A stretch of 64,000 bases of DNA from NCBI RefSeq assembly GCF_016919245.1, contig NZ_JAFEJA010000001.1, forward strand, positions 4,082,001 to 4,146,000, in the 5' to 3' direction. Of this stretch, positions 41,509 to 49,106 are shown one piece after another. The translations under genes and the position numbers were made by a program. The notes beneath the pieces are model-generated. The model did no database searches. It was not told where the DNA came from and saw nothing but the letters and a program-made list of their open reading frames with translations. The stretch is from Streptomyces zhihengii. Its GTDB lineage: Bacteria; Actinomycetota; Actinomycetes; Streptomycetales; Streptomycetaceae. The stretch's first letter is position 1, and every line of letters starts with the position of its first letter.

Positions 41509-42276
41509 TCAGCCGACGGGCTCCGCGTAGTGGAGGTCCACCGTGCCCGTGTAGCCGGGCAGGGTCACGGAGTCGTCCTCGTCGACCTTCCAGCCGAGGC
41601 CGTAAGCCTTCACGTAGAGCTGGTAGTTCTGGATCGCGGGTGACTCGGCGAGGGCCTTCTTGAGGCTGCCCCGGTCCCCGACCGCGGTGATCCGGTAGGG
41701 CGGGGAGTAGACCCGGCCCTGGAGGATCAGGGTGTTGCCCACGCAGCGCACGGCGCTGGTCGAGATCAGCCGCTGGTCCATGACCCTGATCCCCTCCGCG
41801 CCGCCCTGCCAGAGGGCGTTGACGACGGCCTGGAGGTCCTGCTGGTGGATGACCAGGTCGTTGGCCTGCGGCTCGGGGTAGCCGGGGGCGGCCTGCGCGT
41901 TCGGCGGGGCGTCGTTGAGGGTGACGCTCACCGCGTCGCCCGTCAACTCCTCGGTCCCGGCGGCCTTCTCCAGGGCGGCCAGTTCCGCGTCCTGCGCCTC
42001 GGTGGAGCCGTCGTCGCGCCGGGCGAGGGTGTCGACGTCGTGCCGGAGCGCGGCGGTCGACTCCTCCAGGTCCCCGTTGTCCGTGCTGCGCTGCCTGATC
42101 AGGTCGCTGAGCTTGAGCATGGACGCATCGGTGCGGAGGTCCGTACCCTTTGCGGTGTTGAAACTTGTCACGAAGATGACGCCCGCGAGTGCGAAAACCG
42201 CAGCCGTGAGCAGGCGGACCGGTCGCCAGGTGAAGCGGCTGACCGGCCCTCGGGGGGAGTCGGCTGAATTGCTCAA
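41509..42276 (-). CDS. DUF881 family membrane-anchored protein
   Basis: This 255-residue protein has a single N-terminal membrane helix (LLTAAVFALAGVIFVTSF, about 20-40), a coiled-coil segment (about 55-105) and an extracellular DUF881 domain with VIHQQDLQAVVNALWQGGAEGI and GNTLILQGRVYSPPYRITAVGD. The start appears to be a TTG at 42276 behind AAGGAGATAAGGG; no ATG or GTG is available in a suitable place. The neighbouring position to crgA is also held in mycobacteria, suggesting a role in growth or division. The exact function is unknown. Confidence 0.88.
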   Translation of the reverse strand: MSNSADSPRGPVSRFTWRPVRLLTAAVFALAGVIFVTSFNTAKGTDLRTDASMLKLSDLIRQRSTDNGDLEESTAALRHDVDTLARRDDGSTEAQDAELAALEKAAGTEELTGDAVSVTLNDAPPNAQAAPGYPEPQANDLVIHQQDLQAVVNALWQGGAEGIRVMDQRLISTSAVRCVGNTLILQGRVYSPPYRITAVGDRGSLKKALAESPAIQNYQLYVKAYGLGWKVDEDDSVTLPGYTGTVDLHYAEPVG

Positions 42277-42417
42277 CGTACCCTTATCTCCTTAGGCACC
42301 GCGGAAGCACTACGCTAACGGACGCCCGGGGGAGGCAGCGGTCCCCCTCGGCGCCCGCCCCGGCGCCAGCCACAGTTACCTGCGCGGTCACGCAGCGCAT
42401 CGACAGGAGAGTCCCTC

Positions 42418-42675
42418 GTGCCGAAGTCACGTATCCGCAAGAAGGCCGACTTCACGCCCCCGCCGGCTTCGAAGCAGGCGACGAACATCAAGCTGACCAG
42501 CCGTAGCTGGGTGGCTCCGGTGATGCTCGCGCTCTTCCTCATCGGTCTCGTCTGGATCGTCCTCTTCTACGTGACCGAGGGCGAACTGCCGATCCAGAGC
42601 TTCGGCAACTGGAACATCGTCGCCGGCTTCGGCTTCATCGCGGCGGGCTTCGGCGTCTCGACGCAGTGGAAGTAG
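42418..42675 (+). CDS. crgA: Cell division protein CrgA
   Basis: This 85-residue protein has two membrane helices (about 32-52 and 66-82) and the typical N-terminus [16 protein letters not shown]. CrgA recruits FtsZ-ring and peptidoglycan proteins and, in streptomycetes, holds back sporulation septation. The GTG start at 42418 has an AGGAGAG site. It is divergent from the DUF881 gene and followed by a non-coding region rich in DnaA-box sequences. Confidence 0.96.
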   Translation: MPKSRIRKKADFTPPPASKQATNIKLTSRSWVAPVMLALFLIGLVWIVLFYVTEGELPIQSFGNWNIVAGFGFIAAGFGVSTQWK

Positions 42676-42712
42676 CGTCCGCGGAGCCCGCTCGTCAAGC
42701 TTTCCCCTGAGG

Positions 42713-42914
42713 TTGTCCACACGGTTTTCCACAGCCGGGGGAAAAGGTCTGACGATCTGTGGATAACTCTCGGGACGTTGACGCCGATGTGACTTCTTCG
42801 GCCATGCCGGTGAAGTACCGTGCCCCTTGCCCTGACCAGGAATGCCCAGGTCAGTGACGAGGGGCACGCCTGTTCCCCACGACATGCACAAGATCCGCCA
42901 CACGCTGTGGACAA
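42713..42914. other. Cluster of DnaA boxes downstream of crgA
   Basis: Four boxes lie in the non-coding gap: TTGTCCACA (42713-42721), TTTTCCACA (42725-42733), TTATCCACA on the minus strand (42758-42766) and TTGTCCACA on the minus strand (42906-42914). Two are exact matches to the Streptomyces DnaA-preferred box and two differ by one base. The 331-bp gap 42676-43006 holds no gene. Confidence 0.75.
42820..42867. other. Two-part stem-loop between the DnaA boxes
   Basis: GTGCCCCT pairs with AGGGGCAC (42820-42827/42860-42867) and CTGACC with GGTCAG (42832-42837/42849-42854). It may be a crgA transcript end or a small structured element. It lies between the third and fourth DnaA box. Confidence 0.5.
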
Positions 42915-42933
42915 CTATGGGGAAAGCTCGCCT

Positions 42934-42955
42934 CGGGGCGGGCACGCCCGCCCCG
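42934..42955. terminator. Terminator between crgA and the rhomboid gene
   Basis: CGGGGCGGGC and GCCCGCCCCG form a compact G+C-rich hairpin. It is placed to end the minus-strand rhomboid transcript and perhaps the plus-strand crgA one. Confidence 0.7.
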
Positions 42956-43006
42956 AAGAACGGCTGAAGCCATGCCGAGGCCCTGCTGAGGGGCCCCGCC
43001 GAAGCC

Positions 43007-43909
43007 CTAGGTGAGCGCCGCCGTACGCAGGGCGATGACGACGACCGCGGCCAGCAGGACCAGCCCGCAGGCGCCGAACTGCACCGGCACCCGCCAGCGG
43101 CCCTTCGGGGCGTGGACCATCCCGTAGGCGACCAGGGCGCCCGCGACCAGTCCGCCGACGTGCGCCTCCCAGGCGATGCCGGGCGCGACGAAGGTGATCA
43201 CCAGGTTGATCGCCAGCAGGGCGACGATGGGCCGCAGGTCGTACCGCATCCGGCGCATCAGGACGATCATCGCGCCGAAGAGACCGTAGATCGCGCCGGA
43301 GGCGCCGAGCGAGCCCTGGTTGGGCGCGGCGATCAGATAGGTCAGGGCACTGCCCGCCAGCCCGGACACCAGGTAGAGCGCCAGGAAGCGCACCCGGCCG
43401 AGCGCTTCCTCCAGCGGACCGCCGAGCCACCACAGCAGCAGCATGTTGAAGAAGATGTGCCAGATCTCCTGGTGCAGGAACACCGAGGTCAGCAGCCGGT
43501 ACCACTGGCCCTCCAGGGCCACCCCGACGGGCTCGCCCAGCTCCGGGTCGAAGGCGCCGGCGATCAGCGTGAGCCGGTTGACGAAGTCGTCGCCCAGGGC
43601 CAGGCCGACGACGAAGACGGCCGCGTTGATGCCGATCAGGATCTTCGTGATCAGCCGCGAGTCGGAGGTCAGCGCACCGCCGGCGAGCGTGCGGGGCATG
43701 CTCGCGCTCGGCGCGTGACCCGTGCCGGAGCCGGTCCGCACGCAGTCGGGGCACTGGAAGCCGACCGAGGCGCTGACCATGCAGTCGGTACAGATCGGCC
43801 GCTCGCAGCGGGTGCACCGGATGCCGGTCTCCCGGTCCGGATGGCGGTAGCAGCCGGGCAGGCCATGGGTGTCCTGCGGCTCCTGCGGACTGCCTGGCGC
43901 CTGGTCCAT
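43007..43909 (-). CDS. Rhomboid family intramembrane serine protease with zinc-finger N-terminus
   Basis: This 300-residue protein has an N-terminal cytoplasmic B-box-like zinc module (CYRHPDRETGIRCTRCERPICTDCM ... CPDC, about 20-58), then six or seven membrane helices. The catalytic serine is in GASGAIYG and the histidine in WEAHVGGLVAG; the first-loop WR-type region is WYRLLTSVFLHQEIWHIFFNM. It would cleave membrane-protein segments; the substrate is unknown. The ATG is at 43909. The zinc module is common in actinobacterial rhomboids. Confidence 0.93.
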   Translation of the reverse strand: MDQAPGSPQEPQDTHGLPGCYRHPDRETGIRCTRCERPICTDCMVSASVGFQCPDCVRTGSGTGHAPSASMPRTLAGGALTSDSRLITKILIGINAAVFVVGLALGDDFVNRLTLIAGAFDPELGEPVGVALEGQWYRLLTSVFLHQEIWHIFFNMLLLWWLGGPLEEALGRVRFLALYLVSGLAGSALTYLIAAPNQGSLGASGAIYGLFGAMIVLMRRMRYDLRPIVALLAINLVITFVAPGIAWEAHVGGLVAGALVAYGMVHAPKGRWRVPVQFGACGLVLLAAVVVIALRTAALT

Positions 43910-43940
43910 GAGGTCCCCTCGTCCTGTGGGCTCGCGACAT

Positions 43941-43972
43941 CGCCCCGTCCATCCTTACGGACGGACGGGGCG
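43941..43972. terminator. Terminator of the cyclophilin gene
   Basis: CGCCCCGTCC pairs perfectly with GGACGGGGCG across a 12-nt loop, between the cyclophilin stop (44003) and the rhomboid start. Confidence 0.8.
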
Positions 43973-44002
43973 CAAAGGTTCCCGTACGGCGAACCGGGCG
44001 GC

Positions 44003-44536
44003 TCAGCCCTGGCGGGTCTCGACCACGACCGACTCGATGACGACGTCCTCGACCGGGCGGTCGGTGCGCGGGTTGGTCGCGGTGCCGGCGATCTCGTCGA
44101 CCACCTTGCGGGAGGCGTCACCGGTGACCTCGCCGAAGATGGTGTGCTTGCGGGTCAGCCAGGCGGTCGGCGACACGGTGACGAAGAACTGCGAGCCGTT
44201 GGTCCCCGGGCCGGCGTTGGCCATGGCCAGCAGGTACGGCTTGTCGAACGCGAGCTCCGGGTGGAACTCGTCGGCGAACTCGTACCCCGGGCCGCCGGTG
44301 CCGTTGCCCAGCGGGTCGCCGCCCTGGATCATGAAGCCGCTGATCACGCGGTGGAAGACGGTGCCGTCGTAGAGCCGGTCCGTCGTCTTGGCGCCCGTCG
44401 CCGGGTGGACCCACTCCCGCTCACCGGTCGCGAGTTCGACGAAGTTCTTCACCGTCTTGGGCGCGTGGTTCGGCAGAAGCCGGATCTCGATGTCGCCGCG
44501 GTTGGTCTTCAGGGTGGCGTACAGCTGCTCGGCCAC
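44003..44536 (-). CDS. ppiA: Cyclophilin-type peptidyl-prolyl cis-trans isomerase
   Basis: This 177-residue cytosolic cyclophilin has the core motifs FHRVISGFMIQGGDPLGNGTGG, NAGPGTNGSQFFVTV and HTIFGEVTGD. It speeds proline isomerisation in folding proteins. It starts with GTG at 44536 behind a perfect GGAAGG site with 6-nt spacing; longer frames upstream are not needed. The position matches ppiA near the mycobacterial origin. Confidence 0.95.
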   Translation of the reverse strand: MAEQLYATLKTNRGDIEIRLLPNHAPKTVKNFVELATGEREWVHPATGAKTTDRLYDGTVFHRVISGFMIQGGDPLGNGTGGPGYEFADEFHPELAFDKPYLLAMANAGPGTNGSQFFVTVSPTAWLTRKHTIFGEVTGDASRKVVDEIAGTATNPRTDRPVEDVVIESVVVETRQG

Positions 44537-44812
44537 GGTCTGCCTTCCGTAAGTCTTCGTTTCTGACGCGCCTGATCCTCGCACGGAAGGGCAGAGGGCA
44601 TGCAGAAGCGGCCGGTGGCGGTTCGCGCACCGGCGCGTGAGCGGGCGGACGGAGACGTGCCTCCGTCGTGTGCCGCGATGACCCGGATGCCAGCCCCGCA
44701 TGCCGAGGTGGCGCTCAACGGGCATGATTTCGCATCGGGTGGAAAGGCGGAACTCATGCCGACTGCGGACAAAACCTCAGTCGCCCACAACGCCACCGAG
44801 GAGGAGGATCCC

Positions 44813-45484
44813 GTGACCCGCATCGACAGCGTGCGCGCCGCGACCGATACGGCGAAGGACAGCGTGCTGCACGCCGCGGAAGTGGTGGCGCCCTACGCCG
44901 GTACGGCCAGGGACCAGGCTGTGCTCTACACGCGTGAGGCCCGTGCCCGGCTCACGCCGGCAGTCTCCAGGGCCGCTGCTCAGGCACGTGTGCAGTACGG
45001 CGTCCATGTGGCGCCGCATGTGCCTCCCAAGGTCGACGAGACGGCGCAACGAGCGGCGCTCCAGGCCAGGAAGGCGGCACGGCAGGCCGCCGACTACACC
45101 GTCCCCCGGGTCGGACACGCGGTGGCCGTCGCCAGGCCGGTGGGCTCGGAGGCCGCGGCCAGGTCGGCCGCCGCACTCGCCGCCCTGCGCGGACAGGTGT
45201 CGGCGAAGGAGGTCCAGAAGCTCGTACGCAAGCACGAGCGTCGTTCCCGGGCCGGGCGGGTCTTCAAGGGCGTCGCGCTGGCCGGACTGATCGCCGGCGG
45301 TGCCTTCGCCGCATGGAAGTGGTGGGACAAGCAGGCGAACCCGGACTGGCTGGTGGAACCGCCCGCGGCGACCGAGGTCTCCGACCGGACTCCGCTGTCG
45401 TCGGTGGACGGCAGCACCAAGGCCGATCTCGATCCCGAGGTGCGGGCGAAGCAGGACGAGGCGGACGGCGACGAGAGCCGCTGA
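44813..45484 (+). CDS. DUF5324 family protein
   Basis: This 223-residue protein is helical and Ala/Arg-rich for the first 150 residues (MTRIDSVRAATDTAKDSVLHAAEVV), followed by a probable membrane helix (VFKGVALAGLIAGGAFAAWKWW) and an acidic tail. It fits DUF5324 of streptomycetes; the function is unknown. The start GTG 44813 has a strong GGAGGA site; an in-frame ATG at 44756 with GGCGGA upstream would add 19 residues. The amphipathic helices resemble apolipoprotein- or phasin-like membrane-surface binding, which is inference. Confidence 0.8.
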   Translation: MTRIDSVRAATDTAKDSVLHAAEVVAPYAGTARDQAVLYTREARARLTPAVSRAAAQARVQYGVHVAPHVPPKVDETAQRAALQARKAARQAADYTVPRVGHAVAVARPVGSEAAARSAAALAALRGQVSAKEVQKLVRKHERRSRAGRVFKGVALAGLIAGGAFAAWKWWDKQANPDWLVEPPAATEVSDRTPLSSVDGSTKADLDPEVRAKQDEADGDESR

Positions 45485-45510
45485 CAGGACGCAGGCCCCA
45501 GGGCCCGAGG

Positions 45511-45537
45511 CGCCGGGAGGTACGAACGCTCCCGGCG
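45511..45537. terminator. Bidirectional terminator
   Basis: CGCCGGGAG and CTCCCGGCG form a hairpin with a 9-nt loop between the convergent DUF5324 and 45540-46259 genes. Confidence 0.8.
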
Positions 45538-45539
45538 TC

Positions 45540-46259
45540 TCATGCTGCCACGGTGTACGCGTCACGGGTGCCGGCCGGGGCGGACGAGCCGGACGCGGCC
45601 CGGGCGGACGACGCGGAAGCCGGCGACGCGGAGGCGCTCGACGCGGCGGTGCGCGACGCGGAGGCGCTGGACGCGGAAGCGGGCGACGCGGCGGAACCGG
45701 AGGACGGCACGGAAGCGGCCGGAGCGGCCGGGCGGGTGGCCGCGGCGGAACGGGCGGTCGTGGCCGGGACGGACGGTGCGGCGGCGGGAGCGGTCCCCGA
45801 GGGAGCCGTCGTCAGGTCCGGGGAGCCGGCGAGGCGTGCGGCACGGCGGGTGCGCTGCGGGACGGCGGCGGCGACGGGAGCCGGGGCCGCGGCGGTCACG
45901 GTCGCGGCACGGCCCTCGGTCTCGGCGGCCGCCGCGGCCTCGGCCTCGCGGTCACGCAGTCGACGGGTCGCGGGTGAGGCGCCGTGGGCCTCGGCGCCGA
46001 TGCGCTGCTTCATGGTCGGCGGCAGCGACCTGCTGCCGCGAGCGGCGGGCAGTCGCTGCGGCACCGCCCTCCTGATCTGTTCCGGCACCCCCGTTCCGGT
46101 GGTGCGGACGCCGGCCCGGGCGGGCTCGTCGGGCGTCGCGACGGCCGGCTGCGACGTCGCGGCGGTCGCGGTGGCGGTGGTGAGCCCCACCGAGGCGAGC
46201 AGAGCGAAGAACGCGGTGACGAACGCGGTCCACAGATTCCTGACCTTCAAGGCGGCCAT
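45540..46259 (-). CDS. Secreted Ala/Ser-rich protein
   Basis: I cannot name the family with confidence; it may be a streptomycete-specific DUF. The 239-residue product starts MAALKVRNLWTAFVTAFFAL, a signal sequence or membrane anchor (about 1-34, ending TATAATS), followed by a short Arg/Pro region (QRLPAARGSRSLPPTMKQRIGAE) and a very Ala/Ser-rich low-complexity tail. No enzyme motif is visible. It lies alone between a terminator and a 262-bp spacer. Confidence 0.6.
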   Translation of the reverse strand: MAALKVRNLWTAFVTAFFALLASVGLTTATATAATSQPAVATPDEPARAGVRTTGTGVPEQIRRAVPQRLPAARGSRSLPPTMKQRIGAEAHGASPATRRLRDREAEAAAAAETEGRAATVTAAAPAPVAAAVPQRTRRAARLAGSPDLTTAPSGTAPAAAPSVPATTARSAAATRPAAPAASVPSSGSAASPASASSASASRTAASSASASPASASSARAASGSSAPAGTRDAYTVAA

Positions 46260-46440
46260 GACCCCTCACTTTCGGGTTGAGCGCTTTACATACCTTTCTC
46301 ATGATGTGTACGCATCTCGAGGAGTGTGGGAGCGACGCCCCTGCCGCGCAGTTCTTCGGATGAACACCACCCGGACGGCCCACGTCCCGGACGCCACGGA
46401 TGTCCCAGTCCGGGATGCGGAGCCGTCGGACACGCGCTAG

Positions 46441-46530
46441 GACCGTGGGAGAGCGGTCCGCGGGACGCCGTCCGCGTCAGCCGCCGACCGTGGGAGAACG
46501 GCCCGCGGGACGCCGTCCGCGTCAGCCGCC
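46441..46530. repeat. 45-bp tandem duplication at the 3' end of the PAP2 gene
   Basis: Two 45-bp units (46441-46485 and 46486-46530) differ at two positions. The second unit includes the last codons and stop of the PAP2 gene; the first lies just downstream. This suggests a recent local duplication. Confidence 0.8.
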
Positions 46531-47919
46531 GACCGCGATCCCGGCCCCGGCCACGCCGGTGCCGGCGGCTGGGGCGTCCGGTGCGGGGGCCGCCTCCCAC
46601 CGGGCGGTGGTGCGGACGTAGCCGTAGATCACCGACACCATCGCCAGGACGAGCAGCGGTCCGGCGATCCAGGGGTACCCGGCCATCTCCACCGCCAGGT
46701 AGCGGTACGACAGCAGCAGCGCGGCGAAGACGGCGGTGCCGTAGCCGGCCAGCCGCAGGCCCGAGCGGTCCCAGCCGCGGTCGTAGGCGCGCAGCGCCGT
46801 CTCGATGGTGAGCGTGAACACCACACCGGCGATGAGGTCGACGCCGTAGTGGTAGCCGAAGCCGAGGGTCGCGGCGAGGGTGGCGACCAGCCAGAAGGTG
46901 CCCGCGTGGCGCAGCACCGGGGGGCTCTTGCGGGTGTGGAGGTAGATCGCGGTGGCCCATGCCGTGTGCAGGCTGGGCATGCAGTTGCGCGGGGTGAACT
47001 CGTCGAAGGGCATGGGGCCCGGGGTGCCGGTCGGCGGGACGGTCGCGGGCCACAGATCGCCCAGGGCCCACTGGGCGCTGGGCTCCATGTTCGGCGTCCA
47101 CAGGGCTATCGGCGCCCAGTGCTCGGCGCCGGTGCCGTAGGCGAAGAGCGGGCCGACCACCGGGAAGAGCATGTAGAAGGCGGGGCCTATCAGGCCTATC
47201 AGCAGGAAGGTGCGCACCAGGTGGTGGACCGGGAAGCGGCGCTCGGCGGCCACGTGGCGCAGTTGGTACAGGGCGACGACGACGGCGGCCACCGGGAGCT
47301 GGCCGTAGACGAAGTCGAGGATGTTGAAGCCGATCGGGCCGGTGGCGGTGACCAGCCGGCCCATCAGCCAGGACGGGTCGCCCAGCGCGCGGTCGGCGGC
47401 CGCGAGGTACGGGTCGAGCACCATGGGACGGGTCTTGGAGGTGATCAGCAGCCAGGTGTCGCCGGTCTTGCGGCCCGCCACCAGCAGCAGCGCCAGCCCG
47501 GCGCCCTTCAGCAGCAGGAGCCGTTCCGGGCCGGTGCGGCGGGTGACGCCGACGACGGCGACGCCCAGGATCGCCCAGAGGGCGCCGTTTCCGAAGGGGT
47601 GGCCCCCCGTCACCTCGATGCCGGCGATCCAGCGGACGGCCAGGAAGACGAGGTCGACGGATATCGCGGCGCCGAGGGCGATGAACCGCTGCCGCCAGGT
47701 GAGCACCACCATCGTCAGTGCCAGGCCGGCGTAGAGTATGCCGCCCGATTTGGGCGGGAACAGCACCTCCCGGCTCTGGGTGGTGATGGGTCCCGGCAGG
47801 CCGTAACGGCGTGCGGCGAATTCCAGCGCGACGAGGAATCCGAGGACGGCGACAGCCGCTACGGCCCAGAGTCTCGCCCGTGGTTGCTGTCGTATGTGTA
47901 TCAACGTCGACCGCTTCAC
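46522..47919 (-). CDS. PAP2 family phosphatase, membrane bound
   Basis: This 465-residue polytopic protein has about ten membrane helices. The C-terminal half holds the PAP2 active site: KTRPMVLDP, CMPSLHTAWATA (PSxH) and GFGYHYGVDLIAGV (catalytic His). Such enzymes remove phosphate from lipid phosphates such as phosphatidate, undecaprenyl diphosphate or phosphoinositol lipids (AUR1-like). The GTG at 47919 is the best start; longer frames reach 48012. The C-terminal tail is Ala/Gly-rich and lies partly in a tandem duplication. Confidence 0.85.
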   Translation of the reverse strand: MKRSTLIHIRQQPRARLWAVAAVAVLGFLVALEFAARRYGLPGPITTQSREVLFPPKSGGILYAGLALTMVVLTWRQRFIALGAAISVDLVFLAVRWIAGIEVTGGHPFGNGALWAILGVAVVGVTRRTGPERLLLLKGAGLALLLVAGRKTGDTWLLITSKTRPMVLDPYLAAADRALGDPSWLMGRLVTATGPIGFNILDFVYGQLPVAAVVVALYQLRHVAAERRFPVHHLVRTFLLIGLIGPAFYMLFPVVGPLFAYGTGAEHWAPIALWTPNMEPSAQWALGDLWPATVPPTGTPGPMPFDEFTPRNCMPSLHTAWATAIYLHTRKSPPVLRHAGTFWLVATLAATLGFGYHYGVDLIAGVVFTLTIETALRAYDRGWDRSGLRLAGYGTAVFAALLLSYRYLAVEMAGYPWIAGPLLVLAMVSVIYGYVRTTARWEAAPAPDAPAAGTGVAGAGIAVGG

Positions 47920-48096
47920 TAGATGTTGACCTGACCACCCGTCCGAGAAGGACGGGAAACACACGCCCCGGGTTGCCCGCCCGTTCCGGCCCCGTTCACC
48001 GTGCGCCGCCACCTCGGCGGCGGCACGGGCCCCCGCGGATCCCCGGCGGCCGCCCCCGCTCCGGCGGGCGACCTGTGTTCCCCCTGTGACCCGTCC

Positions 48097-48126
48097 GAGC
48101 GAAACAGAGCGAATCAGAGCGAATCA
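48097..48126. repeat. Three 10-bp tandem repeats
   Basis: GAGCGAAACA, GAGCGAATCA, GAGCGAATCA lie in the 319-bp gap between the PAP2 gene and tRNA-Ala. No gene is seen in this gap. Confidence 0.55.
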
Positions 48127-48186
48127 GAGCAGGTCAAGGGCGCGGCCGGGGGCCGGCCGGCCCCGTCCCCGCCGCGCGTCAGGGCA

Positions 48187-48227
48187 AGAAAAACCCCTCC
48201 GACCACGTTTCCGCAGGTCGGAGGGGT
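48187..48227 (-). terminator. Terminator of tRNA-Ala
   Basis: A 12-bp perfect stem (ACCCCTCCGACC and its complement, 48193-48227) is followed on the minus strand by a T-rich tract (TTTTTC). It is a canonical intrinsic terminator 12 bp after the tRNA. Confidence 0.92.
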
Positions 48228-48238
48228 CTTCCACGATG

Positions 48239-48311
48239 TGGAGCCTAGGGGAGTCGAACCCCTGACATCTGCCATGCAAAGACAGCGCTCTACCAACTGA
48301 GCTAAGGCCCC
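48239..48311 (-). tRNA. tRNA-Ala (TGC)
   Basis: This is a 73-nt tRNA with acceptor GGGGCCT/AGGCTCC, D-arm AGCTCAGTTGGTAGAGC, anticodon loop with TGC and T-arm GGGGTTCGACTCCCC. The discriminator is A; CCA is not encoded. Confidence 0.97.
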
Positions 48312-48511
48312 GTGTTCGGGTGTGCACGAAGCGGCGGTCCGGTCTCCCGGGCCACCACCGTGCTCAAGAGTAGCGGGTCACCCCCGTGATCCTGCAAAAG
48401 GATTGGGAGCACGGGACTTCCCAGGGGCCTCCCGGTGGACGACCACGCTCCGTAAGATGCTCCCGAGGTTCGCAGCAGCGAAGCCGCTTGGGGAAGCGAT
48501 GGGGAGACGCA

Positions 48512-49060
48512 ATGGACGCAGCGCAGCAGGAGACGACCGCAAGAGCCCGGGAACTGCAGCGCAGCTGGTACGGGGAACCGCTCGGGGCCCTGTTCCGCCG
48601 GCTCATCGACGACCTGGGGCTCAACCAGGCCCGTCTCGCGGGGGTACTCGGGCTGTCGGCTCCGATGCTCTCCCAGCTCATGAGCGGCCAGCGCGCCAAG
48701 ATCGGCAACCCGGCCGTGGTCCAGCGGGTCCAGGCGCTCCAGGAGCTCGCGGGCCAGGTGGCCGACGGCAGCGTCAGCGCAGTGGAGGCGACGGGCCGGA
48801 TGGAGGAGATCAAGAAGTCGCAGGGCGGCTCCGTGCTCACCGCCACCGGCCAGTCCACCGGCACCTCCGGGGCGCCGACCGTGCGCCGCGTCGTCCGTGA
48901 GATCCAGTCGCTGCTGCGCTCCGTCGCGGCGGCGGGCGACATCATCGACGCGGCCGATTCCCTCGCCCCCACCCACCCCGAACTGGCAGAGTTCCTCCGG
49001 GTGTACGGCGCGGGCCGGACGGCGGACGCGGTCGCGCACTACGAGGCGCACCAGAACTGA
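48512..49060 (+). CDS. Helix-turn-helix DNA-binding protein (XRE-like)
   Basis: This 182-residue protein has an N-terminal XRE-type helix-turn-helix (about 25-60, LGLNQARLAGVLGLSAPMLSQLMSGQR), a helical middle, and a C-terminal helical domain (about 120-180, VVREIQSLLRSVAAAGDIID). It is followed after 46 bp by a Ser/Thr kinase gene on the same strand, so it may be a kinase substrate. The ATG at 48512 has a GGGGAG site. The target genes are unknown. Confidence 0.85.
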   Translation: MDAAQQETTARARELQRSWYGEPLGALFRRLIDDLGLNQARLAGVLGLSAPMLSQLMSGQRAKIGNPAVVQRVQALQELAGQVADGSVSAVEATGRMEEIKKSQGGSVLTATGQSTGTSGAPTVRRVVREIQSLLRSVAAAGDIIDAADSLAPTHPELAEFLRVYGAGRTADAVAHYEAHQN

Positions 49061-49106
49061 GCGAGGCGGACGCCTCCACGAGGGAACCGGGAGCGGGCGC
49101 GGCACC

